Shown here: positions 25,617-34,281 of the stretch, piece after piece
Position numbering within the stretch: position 1 is the stretch's first letter
Layout: each line of letters begins with the position of its first letter
From: Sulfitobacter geojensis
GTDB taxonomy: Bacteria > Pseudomonadota > Alphaproteobacteria > Rhodobacterales > Rhodobacteraceae
Length of the DNA stretch: 64,000 nt
Assembly: GCF_000622325.1 (NCBI RefSeq)
Contig: NZ_JASE01000003.1
Coordinates: forward strand, 62,001 to 126,000
Direction: 5' to 3'
Program-made: the position numbers and the translations under genes
The notes under the pieces: model-generated
Told to the model about the DNA's origin: nothing
The model's database searches: none
The model's input: the letters and a program-made list of their open reading frames with translations, nothing else

Positions 25617-26410
25617 TCCGCAGTCTTATTGCCCTGATATTTGTTTTCACCACCCAGCTTCACGCAGAAACCATGAAGCTTGCAGTGACCACCAGCTTTA
25701 ACAACTCCGGTCTGTCCGACGTCCTTCTTCCGGTGATCAAGGAAGACATCGGACTTGACGTCCAGCTGCTGATTGTCGGCACAGGTCAGGCGATCCGTTT
25801 GGGCGAAGCCGGTGATGTCGATGCCATTCTGGTACATTCCAAACCCGCCGAAGAAGCATTCCTCGCCGCGGGTCACGGCACACATCGCCGCGAAATTATG
25901 TATAACGATTTTGTCCTGATCGGCCCCTCTGGCGACCCCGCCAAGATCAAGGGCAGCGCCACAACCGTCGATGCCCTGCAAAAAATCGCCACTGCGCAAT
26001 CGGCTTTTGTCAGCCGGGGTGACGACAGCGGCACCCACAAAAAGGAGCTGTCGTTGTGGAAGGACTCAACGCTTGATCCCGACAGCTTTGGCCCGTGGTA
26101 TAAAGCGGTTGGCGCCGGAATGGGTGCCAGCCTGAATACCGCGTCCGGGGTTGATGCCTATATCATGGCCGACCGCGCCAGCTGGTTGAACTTTGGCAAC
26201 AAGGCCGGTTTGGAATTGCTGTTTTCCGGTGATCCCGTGTTGTTCAACCAATACGCATATTTGCCGGTCAATCCTGAACGCCACCCGCATGTCAACACCG
26301 ACGCGGTCGCCGCATTGGAAAACTGGTTGGTGTCCCCCAAGGCGGCTGAGTTGATTAATAACTATAAAATCAACGGCGAAGCCTTGTTCGTGTTCAACGC
26401 CAAGCCTTAA
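25613..26410 (+). CDS. tupA: Tungstate-type ABC transporter binding protein
   Basis: A 265-residue periplasmic protein with a signal peptide (MIRSLIALIFVFTTQLHAE). The mature start KLAVTTSFNNSGLSDVLLP matches the TTTS...SGLxDxLLP oxyanion-binding loop of TupA. Later DAILVHSKPAEEAF, MYNDFVLIGPSGDPA, FVSRGDDSGTHKKE and MADRASWL are all typical of that family. TupA proteins prefer tungstate over molybdate, but selectivity cannot be read from this sequence. The TAA stop shares bases (TTAA) with the stop of the convergent TRAP permease gene. Confidence 0.87.
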   Translation: MIRSLIALIFVFTTQLHAETMKLAVTTSFNNSGLSDVLLPVIKEDIGLDVQLLIVGTGQAIRLGEAGDVDAILVHSKPAEEAFLAAGHGTHRREIMYNDFVLIGPSGDPAKIKGSATTVDALQKIATAQSAFVSRGDDSGTHKKELSLWKDSTLDPDSFGPWYKAVGAGMGASLNTASGVDAYIMADRASWLNFGNKAGLELLFSGDPVLFNQYAYLPVNPERHPHVNTDAVAALENWLVSPKAAELINNYKINGEALFVFNAKP

Positions 26411-28731
26411 CCCACGACGCTGCGCGCCCTGTGATGGGCGAGAACCGCAAGTGCAGCAACGATTGCGCCTAGGTGAATGACCTCCGGCCGTGCCAACAGG
26501 CCCGCTGCAATGGCAAGGCGCAACGTAACCCACATCGCCCCTAAGGGGGCGATGTCGAACCGCGACAGGGCGCTGGCCACCAGATAAAGCGCAAGCGCCA
26601 GTCTGACGAGCAGCCAGAACAACGGCAAAACCTGCACACCGTTTTCATAGCCCGGCAGAAAGCTCCGGTTCAGGCTCTGAGGGTCAATAAGCGCCTGATC
26701 TATAAGCAATATTTCCGGGTAGAAGGCGAACACAAGCGGGATGCAAAACATCACAATGCCCGAACGCACCGCACTTACTGCCGTTTCCATCGGCTCCGCT
26801 TTCGTGATGCCCGCCGCGGCAAAGGCGGCCAATGCCACGGGGGGCGTAATGGCTGACGCAACGGCAAAGTAAAAGATGAACATATGGGCCGTGAACGTTG
26901 CAATTCCGAGGCCGATTAAAAGCGGCCCCATCAAAAGCGCCGCGTTGATATAGGCCGGCACCGCTGGCATTCCCATGCCAAGCAAGACCGCCAGCACCAT
27001 GGTCGCACCGAGTGCCACAAACAGGAATACCACAGACCCTTCCCCGCCCAGATCAAGCGAAAGCAAAAAGCGCAGCACATCAACGGCCACGAATTTGGAC
27101 AGGCCGGTAAAGTTCAGGCAAACATCGATCACGGTCACGGCAAGAAACATCAGATACAGCGATGAAACCGTGATCCCCGCCTCTGCCAATGCGTCGAACA
27201 CTTTGCGCGGGCTTTTGCGAAAATCCCTGTCGAGAAACAGCAACCCACATACGAACGCAGCACCCCACCATCCTGTGGCCCCCGCATCCCCCGCCGCATT
27301 CTGATAGATCTGCAAAACCCACGGCAGGTCAGTCGCGCGACAAACACCCGTCAGCGTATCGGTTTGCGCACCCAGCACCCACCCCAACAATCCGCATCCA
27401 ACCCCATCTTTCGGTGTCAGCAACAAGATCAGGATCAAAAGGATCGGCAGAACAATCTGCGCCAGCAACAGCCATTCGCGGCGCGACATCAGCATGTCTT
27501 CGGTCAGGGCACCATAGGCACTAAACCCCAGTTTGCGTGACTGAAACGTGACCGTCAGGAACAGACAAAAGAAATAGGCGACCGCAGGGATCGTCGCCGC
27601 AATGATCACATTGCCGTAAGGTGTTCCCGTCATTGCCGCCAAAACAAAGGCGGCGACCCCCATGATCGGCGGCATGATCGCACCGCCGGAAGAGGCTGCC
27701 GCTTCTACCCCCCCGGCAAAGACCGGCGAAAACCCGCGTTTGATCATCATCGGAATGGTCAGCGCACCTGTAGACATCACGTTGCTGACCGGCCCGCCGG
27801 TAATTGTTCCAAACATCGCAGAGGCCACAATCGCGCCATGCGCCGGTCCGCCACGCAAATGACGCGTCCAGCGAAAGGCAAGCTTGATCAGTGACCGCCC
27901 CCCCGCCGATTTGCCAAACAGCGCCCCCAGAATGATATAGGGAAACACCATATTCATCGTCACATACATGAATCGGCCCAACATCCCCGAGGCATTGTTG
28001 ACCAGCGCATCATGCACATTGGGCCGTCCATCCAGAAACTGACGCGGTTCGCCGCCCAGCTTGGTCATCAGGTATTTGTTGATGTCATCGGGTCCGTGAA
28101 AATACCACACCAGCACCGTCGTGATGGCATAAACCGCCGCGCCAAGCGCGACGACGACCAAGGCCAGCCCCCAGACCCGAACGGTATAGCCCAGAAACAC
28201 CAGCACCGACGCACCCATGATCAGCACCAGCCACACCCCTGTGGTCGTGATACATTTCGGATCATCCACGGTATCGGGCACCGGCAAACCGTATTCTTTC
28301 GCGAACGCAACCTCGGCCTTGAGCGTTTCACCGATCAACCGTGCACGATCGCCATTCAACCGGTCAATCAAACAAACACTGTCGATTTCGATCAGATAGG
28401 TCAGCGCAATCAGTGCGGCCGCCGCAACCAGCGCCACATCCATCAACAGGCCAAACCCTGCCCAAGGGGTCCCCCGCCACGCTCGCCACATCGAGTGTTT
28501 CAGGGCAACGATGGTCATCATCATAAGAAACACGACCGGATAGAACCATTCGGTCGCAAAGGCCCGAACACGCAGCGTGCTGTCGCCGCTCAAACCGCGC
28601 CACATTTCCGTCCAGCCGGGGATCGCGGGGGTGCTGTTGACGATGCCGGCAAACACAAAAATCAACGCGAGGGCATAAAGCCAGCGATTGGGAAAACTCG
28701 CCACAAATGCCGCCCTGTCCTCTGCGTTCAA
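26407..28731 (-). CDS. TRAP transporter fused permease (TAXI type)
   Basis: A 774-residue polytopic protein combining the small (DctQ-like) and large (DctM-like) TRAP membrane subunits. Many hydrophobic segments are visible. The DctM core shows GAIVASAMFGTITGGPVSNV and AAASSGGAIMPPIMGVAAFVLA, the SGxAxAxxAxxGxxxxPxM-like region of TRAP large subunits. TTG appears to be the start (AGGAAAG about 9 nt upstream). It follows the TAXI binding-protein gene by 41 bp. Together they form a sodium- or proton-driven uptake system; the substrate is unknown, often C4-dicarboxylates or amino acids in this class. Confidence 0.9.
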   Translation of the reverse strand: MNAEDRAAFVASFPNRWLYALALIFVFAGIVNSTPAIPGWTEMWRGLSGDSTLRVRAFATEWFYPVVFLMMMTIVALKHSMWRAWRGTPWAGFGLLMDVALVAAAALIALTYLIEIDSVCLIDRLNGDRARLIGETLKAEVAFAKEYGLPVPDTVDDPKCITTTGVWLVLIMGASVLVFLGYTVRVWGLALVVVALGAAVYAITTVLVWYFHGPDDINKYLMTKLGGEPRQFLDGRPNVHDALVNNASGMLGRFMYVTMNMVFPYIILGALFGKSAGGRSLIKLAFRWTRHLRGGPAHGAIVASAMFGTITGGPVSNVMSTGALTIPMMIKRGFSPVFAGGVEAAASSGGAIMPPIMGVAAFVLAAMTGTPYGNVIIAATIPAVAYFFCLFLTVTFQSRKLGFSAYGALTEDMLMSRREWLLLAQIVLPILLILILLLTPKDGVGCGLLGWVLGAQTDTLTGVCRATDLPWVLQIYQNAAGDAGATGWWGAAFVCGLLFLDRDFRKSPRKVFDALAEAGITVSSLYLMFLAVTVIDVCLNFTGLSKFVAVDVLRFLLSLDLGGEGSVVFLFVALGATMVLAVLLGMGMPAVPAYINAALLMGPLLIGLGIATFTAHMFIFYFAVASAITPPVALAAFAAAGITKAEPMETAVSAVRSGIVMFCIPLVFAFYPEILLIDQALIDPQSLNRSFLPGYENGVQVLPLFWLLVRLALALYLVASALSRFDIAPLGAMWVTLRLAIAAGLLARPEVIHLGAIVAALAVLAHHRARSVVG

Positions 28732-28772
28732 TATGCCGACTTTCCTAAGGTTAGAGACGCATTTTCACGGGA

Positions 28773-29816
28773 TTACCCGTCCTTTGCGCAGGCCGGAATC
28801 GCATATCCTGCATCTTCCCAAGCACGGGTTGCACCCTTGTGATACTTGACGGGGTTGGCACCGCACATGCCCAACGCGGGGTTGTCATAATTTACCGTTT
28901 CACCGAAGGGTGCCTTGGCCTTCAACGCATCAAGTGCGGCGATATAGGCGGTGACCAACTGATACACCAGATCCTCGTCCATATCCTTGTGCACGACATC
29001 CCCGCCGATGGTAGCGATCGCGCGAAAACTGTCGTCTTCGGAAACGAAGGTCCAGTTTTCACCAAGGATCGCGGCAAGCTCCGCGACGGGCCTTTCAAAC
29101 GGCGCACTGCCCGGCGCGCGGCTGTATTTATGCATTGCTTCGCTGTCATAAATGTCTTGTGGCAGCGACCAAGCTGTTAACCTGCCAGACGCCCCAAGGG
29201 TCGAAATCCGCGCACTTGGAAAAAGCTCGGGCAGGATGACCGCATCGGGTTCGCCCCCACTGATGATCGCTGTCGACTGGCCCCAATTGGCCTGTACACC
29301 CTCGTACCCTTCGCCGTCTTTCAGACCCGTAACAATCTGGATCATAGCGCGCGCATTCGCCAATGCGCCCCCGCGCGGCGGGCCATTAAATATCTTTTTG
29401 CCCTCCAGCCCGTTCCAGCCCTCTATCCCTTTGGCATCATAAGCATAAAGGAAAAACACCCCCAATGTGTAAGGGTAGATCGCCCGCAAATTACCCGCGA
29501 GCGCCGCCCCTTCTTCAGCCCCCAAGGCCCCAAATGGCCCGACGCCGCGCTGCATCAGAAACGGCAGGATATGGGGCGCGCTTGCGATATCTGTTTTGCC
29601 TTCGGCCACATTCTGCACGGCGTTGGTCAGCGTCTGGCCATCAGAAAGCTGAATATTCGCAATGCCCGCCGTGCCCGCCACTTCGGCCAAATGACTTGTG
29701 GCCAGATAGGTCGATCCCCCCGGACCGGTGGTTTCAGCCGTCAGATTGACCTGAGCCAGTGCCGCTGTCGAATGTAAGAGACCCACCAGCAACGATGCAC
29801 ATGCAGTTAGTTTCAT
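28773..29816 (-). CDS. TAXI-family TRAP solute-binding protein
   Basis: A 347-residue periplasmic protein with a signal peptide (MKLTACASLLVGLLHSTAALAQ). The mature N-terminus LTAETTGPGGSTYLATSHLAE is the TAXI fold's ligand loop (GxxGSxYxxxxxxA), and DIASAPHILPF and FFLYAYDAKGIEGWNGLEGKKI continue the typical pattern. GAGGGAC lies just before the ATG. The fused permease is directly downstream. The ligand cannot be predicted from the sequence. Confidence 0.9.
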   Translation of the reverse strand: MKLTACASLLVGLLHSTAALAQVNLTAETTGPGGSTYLATSHLAEVAGTAGIANIQLSDGQTLTNAVQNVAEGKTDIASAPHILPFLMQRGVGPFGALGAEEGAALAGNLRAIYPYTLGVFFLYAYDAKGIEGWNGLEGKKIFNGPPRGGALANARAMIQIVTGLKDGEGYEGVQANWGQSTAIISGGEPDAVILPELFPSARISTLGASGRLTAWSLPQDIYDSEAMHKYSRAPGSAPFERPVAELAAILGENWTFVSEDDSFRAIATIGGDVVHKDMDEDLVYQLVTAYIAALDALKAKAPFGETVNYDNPALGMCGANPVKYHKGATRAWEDAGYAIPACAKDG

Positions 29817-29990
29817 CTGTCCCTCGCAACGAACGGTTTCAGTTAAACAAGCCTGTCAAAACCCCTCTGACAGGGCAAGTTATTTATCGGGCTTGGTAAA
29901 ATCTACGGCTTTGCACCTTTCCAAATCCGCGCTACCGTATCCGAACGGCCCGCCAACACGCAGGCTTGGTTTTTCGGATTGCCCTGCCTC

Positions 29991-31313
29991 ATGCGCCTCT
30001 CGTTCTTGCTGTCCATCTTCACGCTTTGCGCTGCTGTCGTACGGGCCGACTCCCTTCCGCCCCCTGTTACTGATGACATGTTCGCACCGGTATCACTGGC
30101 CGAGGCATCGCTGGGCCGGTTGCTGTTCTATGATCCGCTGCTGTCGGGAAACAAGAACATCGCCTGCGCCACCTGCCATCATCCTGCATTCGGCACGTCC
30201 GATGGTGTGCCCCTTGCCATTGGCGAAGGGGGCGTCGGCCTTGGCCCGAAACGGCGCAGTGACCCCGATCACATGCCCGAAGAACGTATTCCGCGTAATG
30301 CCCCCGCGCTGTTCAATCTGGGTGCTTATGAATTTTCAACCATGTTCCACGACGGCAGGTTACAATCTGATCCGACACAGCCGGGCGGGATCAGGACCCC
30401 GATGGATGCGGATATGGTCAGCGGCTTTGCCTCTGTTCTGTCGGCGCAAACGATGTTTCCGGTGCTCAGCAGGGACGAAATGGCGGGCGGGTTTCGTGAA
30501 AACGATATTGGCCGCGCGGTACGTCAGGGATTGATCACAGGTCAAGGCGGGGCGTGGGACCTGATTGCGCGGCGCGTGGCCGACGTGCCCGCATACACGC
30601 AAATGTTTCGCGCGCTCTATCCGCATATCGACGGCAGTGATGATATTGCCTTTACCGACATTTCCAATGCGATTGCCGTTTTCATGGCGTTCGAATGGCG
30701 TTCTGATACGGCCCCTTTTGATGCAGTCCTACGCGGACAAGCGACACTTGAGGGGGGTGCATTGCGCGGTCAGAACCTGTTTTACGGAACGGCCAATTGC
30801 GCCTCTTGCCACAGCGGTCCATTCCAGACGGACCACCGTTTTCACGCGATGGGGGCCCCCCAGATCGGGCCCGGTAAGTCCGCCGCCTTCGAGGATCATC
30901 ACACCGATACCGGCCGCTATCTGGTCACCGGTAATCCTGCCGATCTGTTCGCGTTTCGCACGCCTTCGTTGCGAAATGTGACCCTAACCGGCCCTTACGG
31001 GCACACAGGGGCAGAGGCCGATCTGACGCAGTTCGTCACCAACCACGCCGACCCGATATCCGCTCTTGCCCGCTTTGATCCGCGCCGCGTGCGCCTGCCC
31101 GCGCTGCCGGTAAAGGACTTCACGGTGATGCAGGACCCCGAACAAGTCGCCGCGATCGGTGCCGCTGTCAAACACGATGCGATCGCATTAACCCGTCAGA
31201 ACGTTGCCGATATTGTCAGTTTTCTTGAAACCCTGACGGACAAAAACGCCCTTACCGGCGGACTAGGCATTCCCGAAACGGTCCCCAGTGGTCTGCCGGT
31301 TCCCAACCCCTAG
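29991..31313 (+). CDS. Di-heme cytochrome c peroxidase/MauG-family protein
   Basis: A 440-residue exported protein from MRLSFLLSIFTLCAAVVRAD (signal peptide); a start four codons earlier is possible. Two c-heme sites are present: CATCH (59-63) near the N-terminus and CASCH in NCASCHSGPFQTDHRFH at mid-length. LLFYDPLLSG, RNAPALFNLG, MFHDGRL and TPSLRNVTLTGPYGHTG are characteristic of the CcpA/MauG family. It could reduce peroxide or carry out MauG-like oxidative modification of a protein; the motif set does not decide. Its TAG stop shares CTAG with the stop of the convergent CRTAC1 gene. Confidence 0.9.
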   Translation: MRLSFLLSIFTLCAAVVRADSLPPPVTDDMFAPVSLAEASLGRLLFYDPLLSGNKNIACATCHHPAFGTSDGVPLAIGEGGVGLGPKRRSDPDHMPEERIPRNAPALFNLGAYEFSTMFHDGRLQSDPTQPGGIRTPMDADMVSGFASVLSAQTMFPVLSRDEMAGGFRENDIGRAVRQGLITGQGGAWDLIARRVADVPAYTQMFRALYPHIDGSDDIAFTDISNAIAVFMAFEWRSDTAPFDAVLRGQATLEGGALRGQNLFYGTANCASCHSGPFQTDHRFHAMGAPQIGPGKSAAFEDHHTDTGRYLVTGNPADLFAFRTPSLRNVTLTGPYGHTGAEADLTQFVTNHADPISALARFDPRRVRLPALPVKDFTVMQDPEQVAAIGAAVKHDAIALTRQNVADIVSFLETLTDKNALTGGLGIPETVPSGLPVPNP

Positions 31314-32794
31314 TTTTCGTGTCTAATAGTGACGGTCTGGCCGGCCTTCACCGCTTGCGCCGTTAGGGTGCCATCGGGCCATCTGACCACGACCTGCGCG
31401 CCCGCACCTTGCCCCAAACCAAAATGCAACGGCACTGCCTGCCCGCCCGCATGGCCACCACCGACCAGTTTTTGCATGGACTGGCGGGTGTCGCCCACCA
31501 CGACATCCACCCGCGCACCCACGGCATTGCGATTGCCACCTGTTTGCGCCAGCTTGATTTTGACCCAGTTGCCGGTGTCTTGCGTCACATTGCGGTAAAG
31601 TTCCATCGGCGCGCGCCGGTTCATCACCACCAGATCAAGCCGCCCGTCGCCGTCAAAATCTGCCAGCGCAGCGCCACGCGCGCGGGCCATCGTTGCGACA
31701 CCCGCCTTTGCTGCCGCCTCGACAAACACTCCCGAGGGTTGCTGCATCAGCAAATTGTTTGGGTCGCGCGTCGCCATGCCAGGCATCTGGTCCACGTTCC
31801 CTTTGGCAATAAACAAATCGGGCCGCCCGTCATTATCGACATCGCCAAATTCGGCATGCCATCCGGTTGAGGGCCGCCCGTCACCGCCCACATGCGGGCG
31901 ATGCGCATAGGTGCCAATGTCGAAAGGTGCCGCGCGATATCCGCCGCTGCCCGCCAGCTGCAACAACTGATCCCCCATCGAGGTCAGGACAACTTCGTCG
32001 CGCCCGTCACCGGTGATATCACGCGACGCAATGCCCATGCCCCAAACCGAAAGGTCCGGCCAGCCATCCGACGGTGTCAGAAACCGGCCAGTGGCAACAT
32101 CCCACATCTGTTCCTTTCCCCCCGACACGTAATAATGCCGGTCATTGGACACCCGTAGACGCAGTTTGCCCCAAGCATCCTGTGCCGCCAACATCGACAA
32201 GGCACAGTGACCCGGTCTCAAAGCCGTTGCACGATATCCCTGAACGGTTGGTGTCAAAAGCGTATTGTCGTCGCAGGCCTCGAACGGGCCGTTTGGATCA
32301 TCGCGGTCCACATAGTTGCCAACCGCCAGATGGGGGCGTTCATCCTGCGCTTTCCACCACGCGGTAAAGGCCGTGCTCCACCGCTTACCTGCGGGGATGC
32401 CCCATACCTTGGTTACATCGTCAAAACCGCAATCGCCGGTGCCGCGTAAAACGACATTCGGCCCGACCCGCAGCACAAACAGGTCCATCCTTCCGTCGCT
32501 GTCCATATCCAAAGGATAGGCACCGGTCACACCGGTCAGTTCGGGCACGGGCACGGCTTCAAACCGGAAATCGCCGGCATTTCGCATCAACTTGGCAGGG
32601 CTTTCGCCACCGGCAGCAAAAAGATCCGGTAGATCATCGCCGTCGCAATCGAAAACCGCCACACCGCCGCCAACGAAATGTTCCCAGCCGCCTGAATAGA
32701 TATGTTCCGGCAGTCCAGCCGAACGATCCTCGAAAGCGACCTGCGCGGCAGCACCCTGGGCACAAACCATCAACGCTGCCAAGGGCAGGCGCAT
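31310..32794 (-). CDS. CRTAC1-family VCBS/FG-GAP repeat protein with ASPIC domain
   Basis: A 494-residue exported protein. I use the ATG at 32794, which starts a signal peptide (MRLPLAALMVCAQGAAAQ); the longer frame upstream lies inside the ROK gene. Repeated calcium-loop motifs such as FDCDGDDLPDLF, DMDSDGRMDLF, DVDNDGRPDLF and DFDGDGRLDLV define a beta-propeller of FG-GAP/VCBS repeats. The C-terminus (GARVDVVVGD..HFGLGQG..VVRWPDG) is the UnbV/ASPIC domain. Function is unknown; such proteins are extracellular or periplasmic. It starts on the last base of the ROK stop codon (TGATG), an unexpected coupling. Confidence 0.88.
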   Translation of the reverse strand: MRLPLAALMVCAQGAAAQVAFEDRSAGLPEHIYSGGWEHFVGGGVAVFDCDGDDLPDLFAAGGESPAKLMRNAGDFRFEAVPVPELTGVTGAYPLDMDSDGRMDLFVLRVGPNVVLRGTGDCGFDDVTKVWGIPAGKRWSTAFTAWWKAQDERPHLAVGNYVDRDDPNGPFEACDDNTLLTPTVQGYRATALRPGHCALSMLAAQDAWGKLRLRVSNDRHYYVSGGKEQMWDVATGRFLTPSDGWPDLSVWGMGIASRDITGDGRDEVVLTSMGDQLLQLAGSGGYRAAPFDIGTYAHRPHVGGDGRPSTGWHAEFGDVDNDGRPDLFIAKGNVDQMPGMATRDPNNLLMQQPSGVFVEAAAKAGVATMARARGAALADFDGDGRLDLVVMNRRAPMELYRNVTQDTGNWVKIKLAQTGGNRNAVGARVDVVVGDTRQSMQKLVGGGHAGGQAVPLHFGLGQGAGAQVVVRWPDGTLTAQAVKAGQTVTIRHEN

Positions 32795-34056
32795 CAGCCT
32801 GCGGCCTCCGCCGTGAACATCATATCCGTGACCTGCGCCAAGGCCCGCGCAGTCGCCCCGCGCGCCCAATCTAGATCCGCGTGGGGATGTACCTCGACCT
32901 GACAGGGCATCTGCCCGCGTGACAAAGTCAATTGTTGCACATCGGTCAATACTTCACCCGCATACATAAAATCATAGGTCATCCGCTCACCCGACAGGAT
33001 AATAAGCGCCGGATCAAACAGGTGCACCACATTGGACAATCCCAGCGCCAGAAACCGGCCTGCACGCTTGAATATCTTTTCGGCTGACGGATTCCCGGCC
33101 GAGGCTTCCTTAAAAAGTGTCTCTAACACAGCGCGAGCGTTCACATTTTGATCCAGCGAAAGGTTCAGCGCCGTCGCCCCCTCGCGCACCAGCGCATAGT
33201 CGGAAATATACGCCTCAAGACATCCGCGCTGCCCGCAGCGGCACAAGGCCCCTTCCATCTGCACCTTGGTATGCCCCAACTCCAGCCCCATCCCGAACGA
33301 CCCGCGATACAGCTCGTTGTTCAACACCAACCCCATGCCCACGCCGTTCTCGATCGTGACAACGGCAAAGTCGCTTTTTGCGCGACCCGACCCGAACCAC
33401 AGCTCTGCCAGCGTCAGCATGTTCGCGTCGTTTTCCAATACCACAGGCCGGTCAAATCGCGTCTCTGCCGCCGCGCCAAAAGGTTGATCGCGCGCTTCCA
33501 ACAGCGGCGACCACCGCACCAGCCCGTGGGTGTGATCAATCAACCCCGCCATCCCGATCCCGATGCCACGCACGTGTTCCATACCGCGCCCTGCCTTTTC
33601 TAAAAGCAGGGTCATCAATGCCTCCACATCATCCAGCATCTGCGTCACGGGCCGCACTGCGCGCGATACGGTCATGCTGGCATTGCTGACCATCGCACCG
33701 GAAAAATCCGCCAAGACCGCTGTATGCACCCCGTCCCCCAGCTTGATCCCGATGACAAAGCCCGCGTCGGGCACGATTTCCAGCGCGACGCGCGGACGGC
33801 CGCGGGTCTGGTCGCGTTCTGTTTCAGCCATCTCGCGCAACAAACCGGCGCGGATCAGGTCGGCCGTTAACGTGGTTGCAGACCCCGGACTGATTTCCAG
33901 CGCGCGGCTGATGTCACTGCGGGCCGCGCTGGATTGCGCGCGCACATATTCAAACACCCGTTGACGCAAGGGTTTCAGCTGGCCCAACGTATCCACAAGC
34001 AACGGGCCGCACCCGTCAGAAACAAGGATCGTCGTTGAATCAGCTTCGCCATCCAT
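32794..34056 (-). CDS. ROK-family transcriptional regulator, probable xylose repressor
   Basis: A 420-residue protein. I chose the ATG at 34056 because AGG lies about 11 nt upstream; a GTG three codons earlier is the alternative. A winged-helix DNA-binding domain (about 25-95; QRVFEYVRAQSSAARSDISRALEISPGSATTLTADLIRAGLL) is followed by a ROK sugar-kinase-like domain: GIGIGMAGLID, ENDANMLTLAELWFGSG, GHTKVQMEGALCRCGQRGCLEAYIS with the zinc-binding Cys triad. Divergent placement before xylF makes it the likely xylose-responsive repressor. Confidence 0.88.
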   Translation of the reverse strand: MDGEADSTTILVSDGCGPLLVDTLGQLKPLRQRVFEYVRAQSSAARSDISRALEISPGSATTLTADLIRAGLLREMAETERDQTRGRPRVALEIVPDAGFVIGIKLGDGVHTAVLADFSGAMVSNASMTVSRAVRPVTQMLDDVEALMTLLLEKAGRGMEHVRGIGIGMAGLIDHTHGLVRWSPLLEARDQPFGAAAETRFDRPVVLENDANMLTLAELWFGSGRAKSDFAVVTIENGVGMGLVLNNELYRGSFGMGLELGHTKVQMEGALCRCGQRGCLEAYISDYALVREGATALNLSLDQNVNARAVLETLFKEASAGNPSAEKIFKRAGRFLALGLSNVVHLFDPALIILSGERMTYDFMYAGEVLTDVQQLTLSRGQMPCQVEVHPHADLDWARGATARALAQVTDMMFTAEAAG

Positions 34057-34183
34057 AAATTTCACTACCTAAACTAAAGCATCCTGATGCAGCACGAAAA
34101 ACATGCTTTCGGCAAAAGGATTGCGCGGTTTCGAAAGAAAAGAAAGCCATTTTTGCAATAAACCTGCTCTGCTCGATTTTTTT

Positions 34184-34215
34184 ATTTTGACAACTGAATT
34201 AAATAAGCCAAAATA
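34184..34215 (+). promoter_or_regulatory. Candidate xyl promoter and ROK operator
   Basis: TTGACA at 34187-34192 fits a sigma-70 -35 element; 17 bp later AAAATA (34210-34215) is a poor -10 match. The same stretch carries the inverted repeat ATTTTG (34184-34189) and CAAAAT (34209-34214), which could be a ROK operator covering the promoter. The 216-bp gap between the ROK gene and xylF is notably AT-rich here. Confidence 0.35.
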
Positions 34216-34281
34216 GGTCAGCCGGGGCAACGACTCGGGCACTCTTCCTTTCGGAAGGGAAAACGTTTCTGGGAGGAAAAC

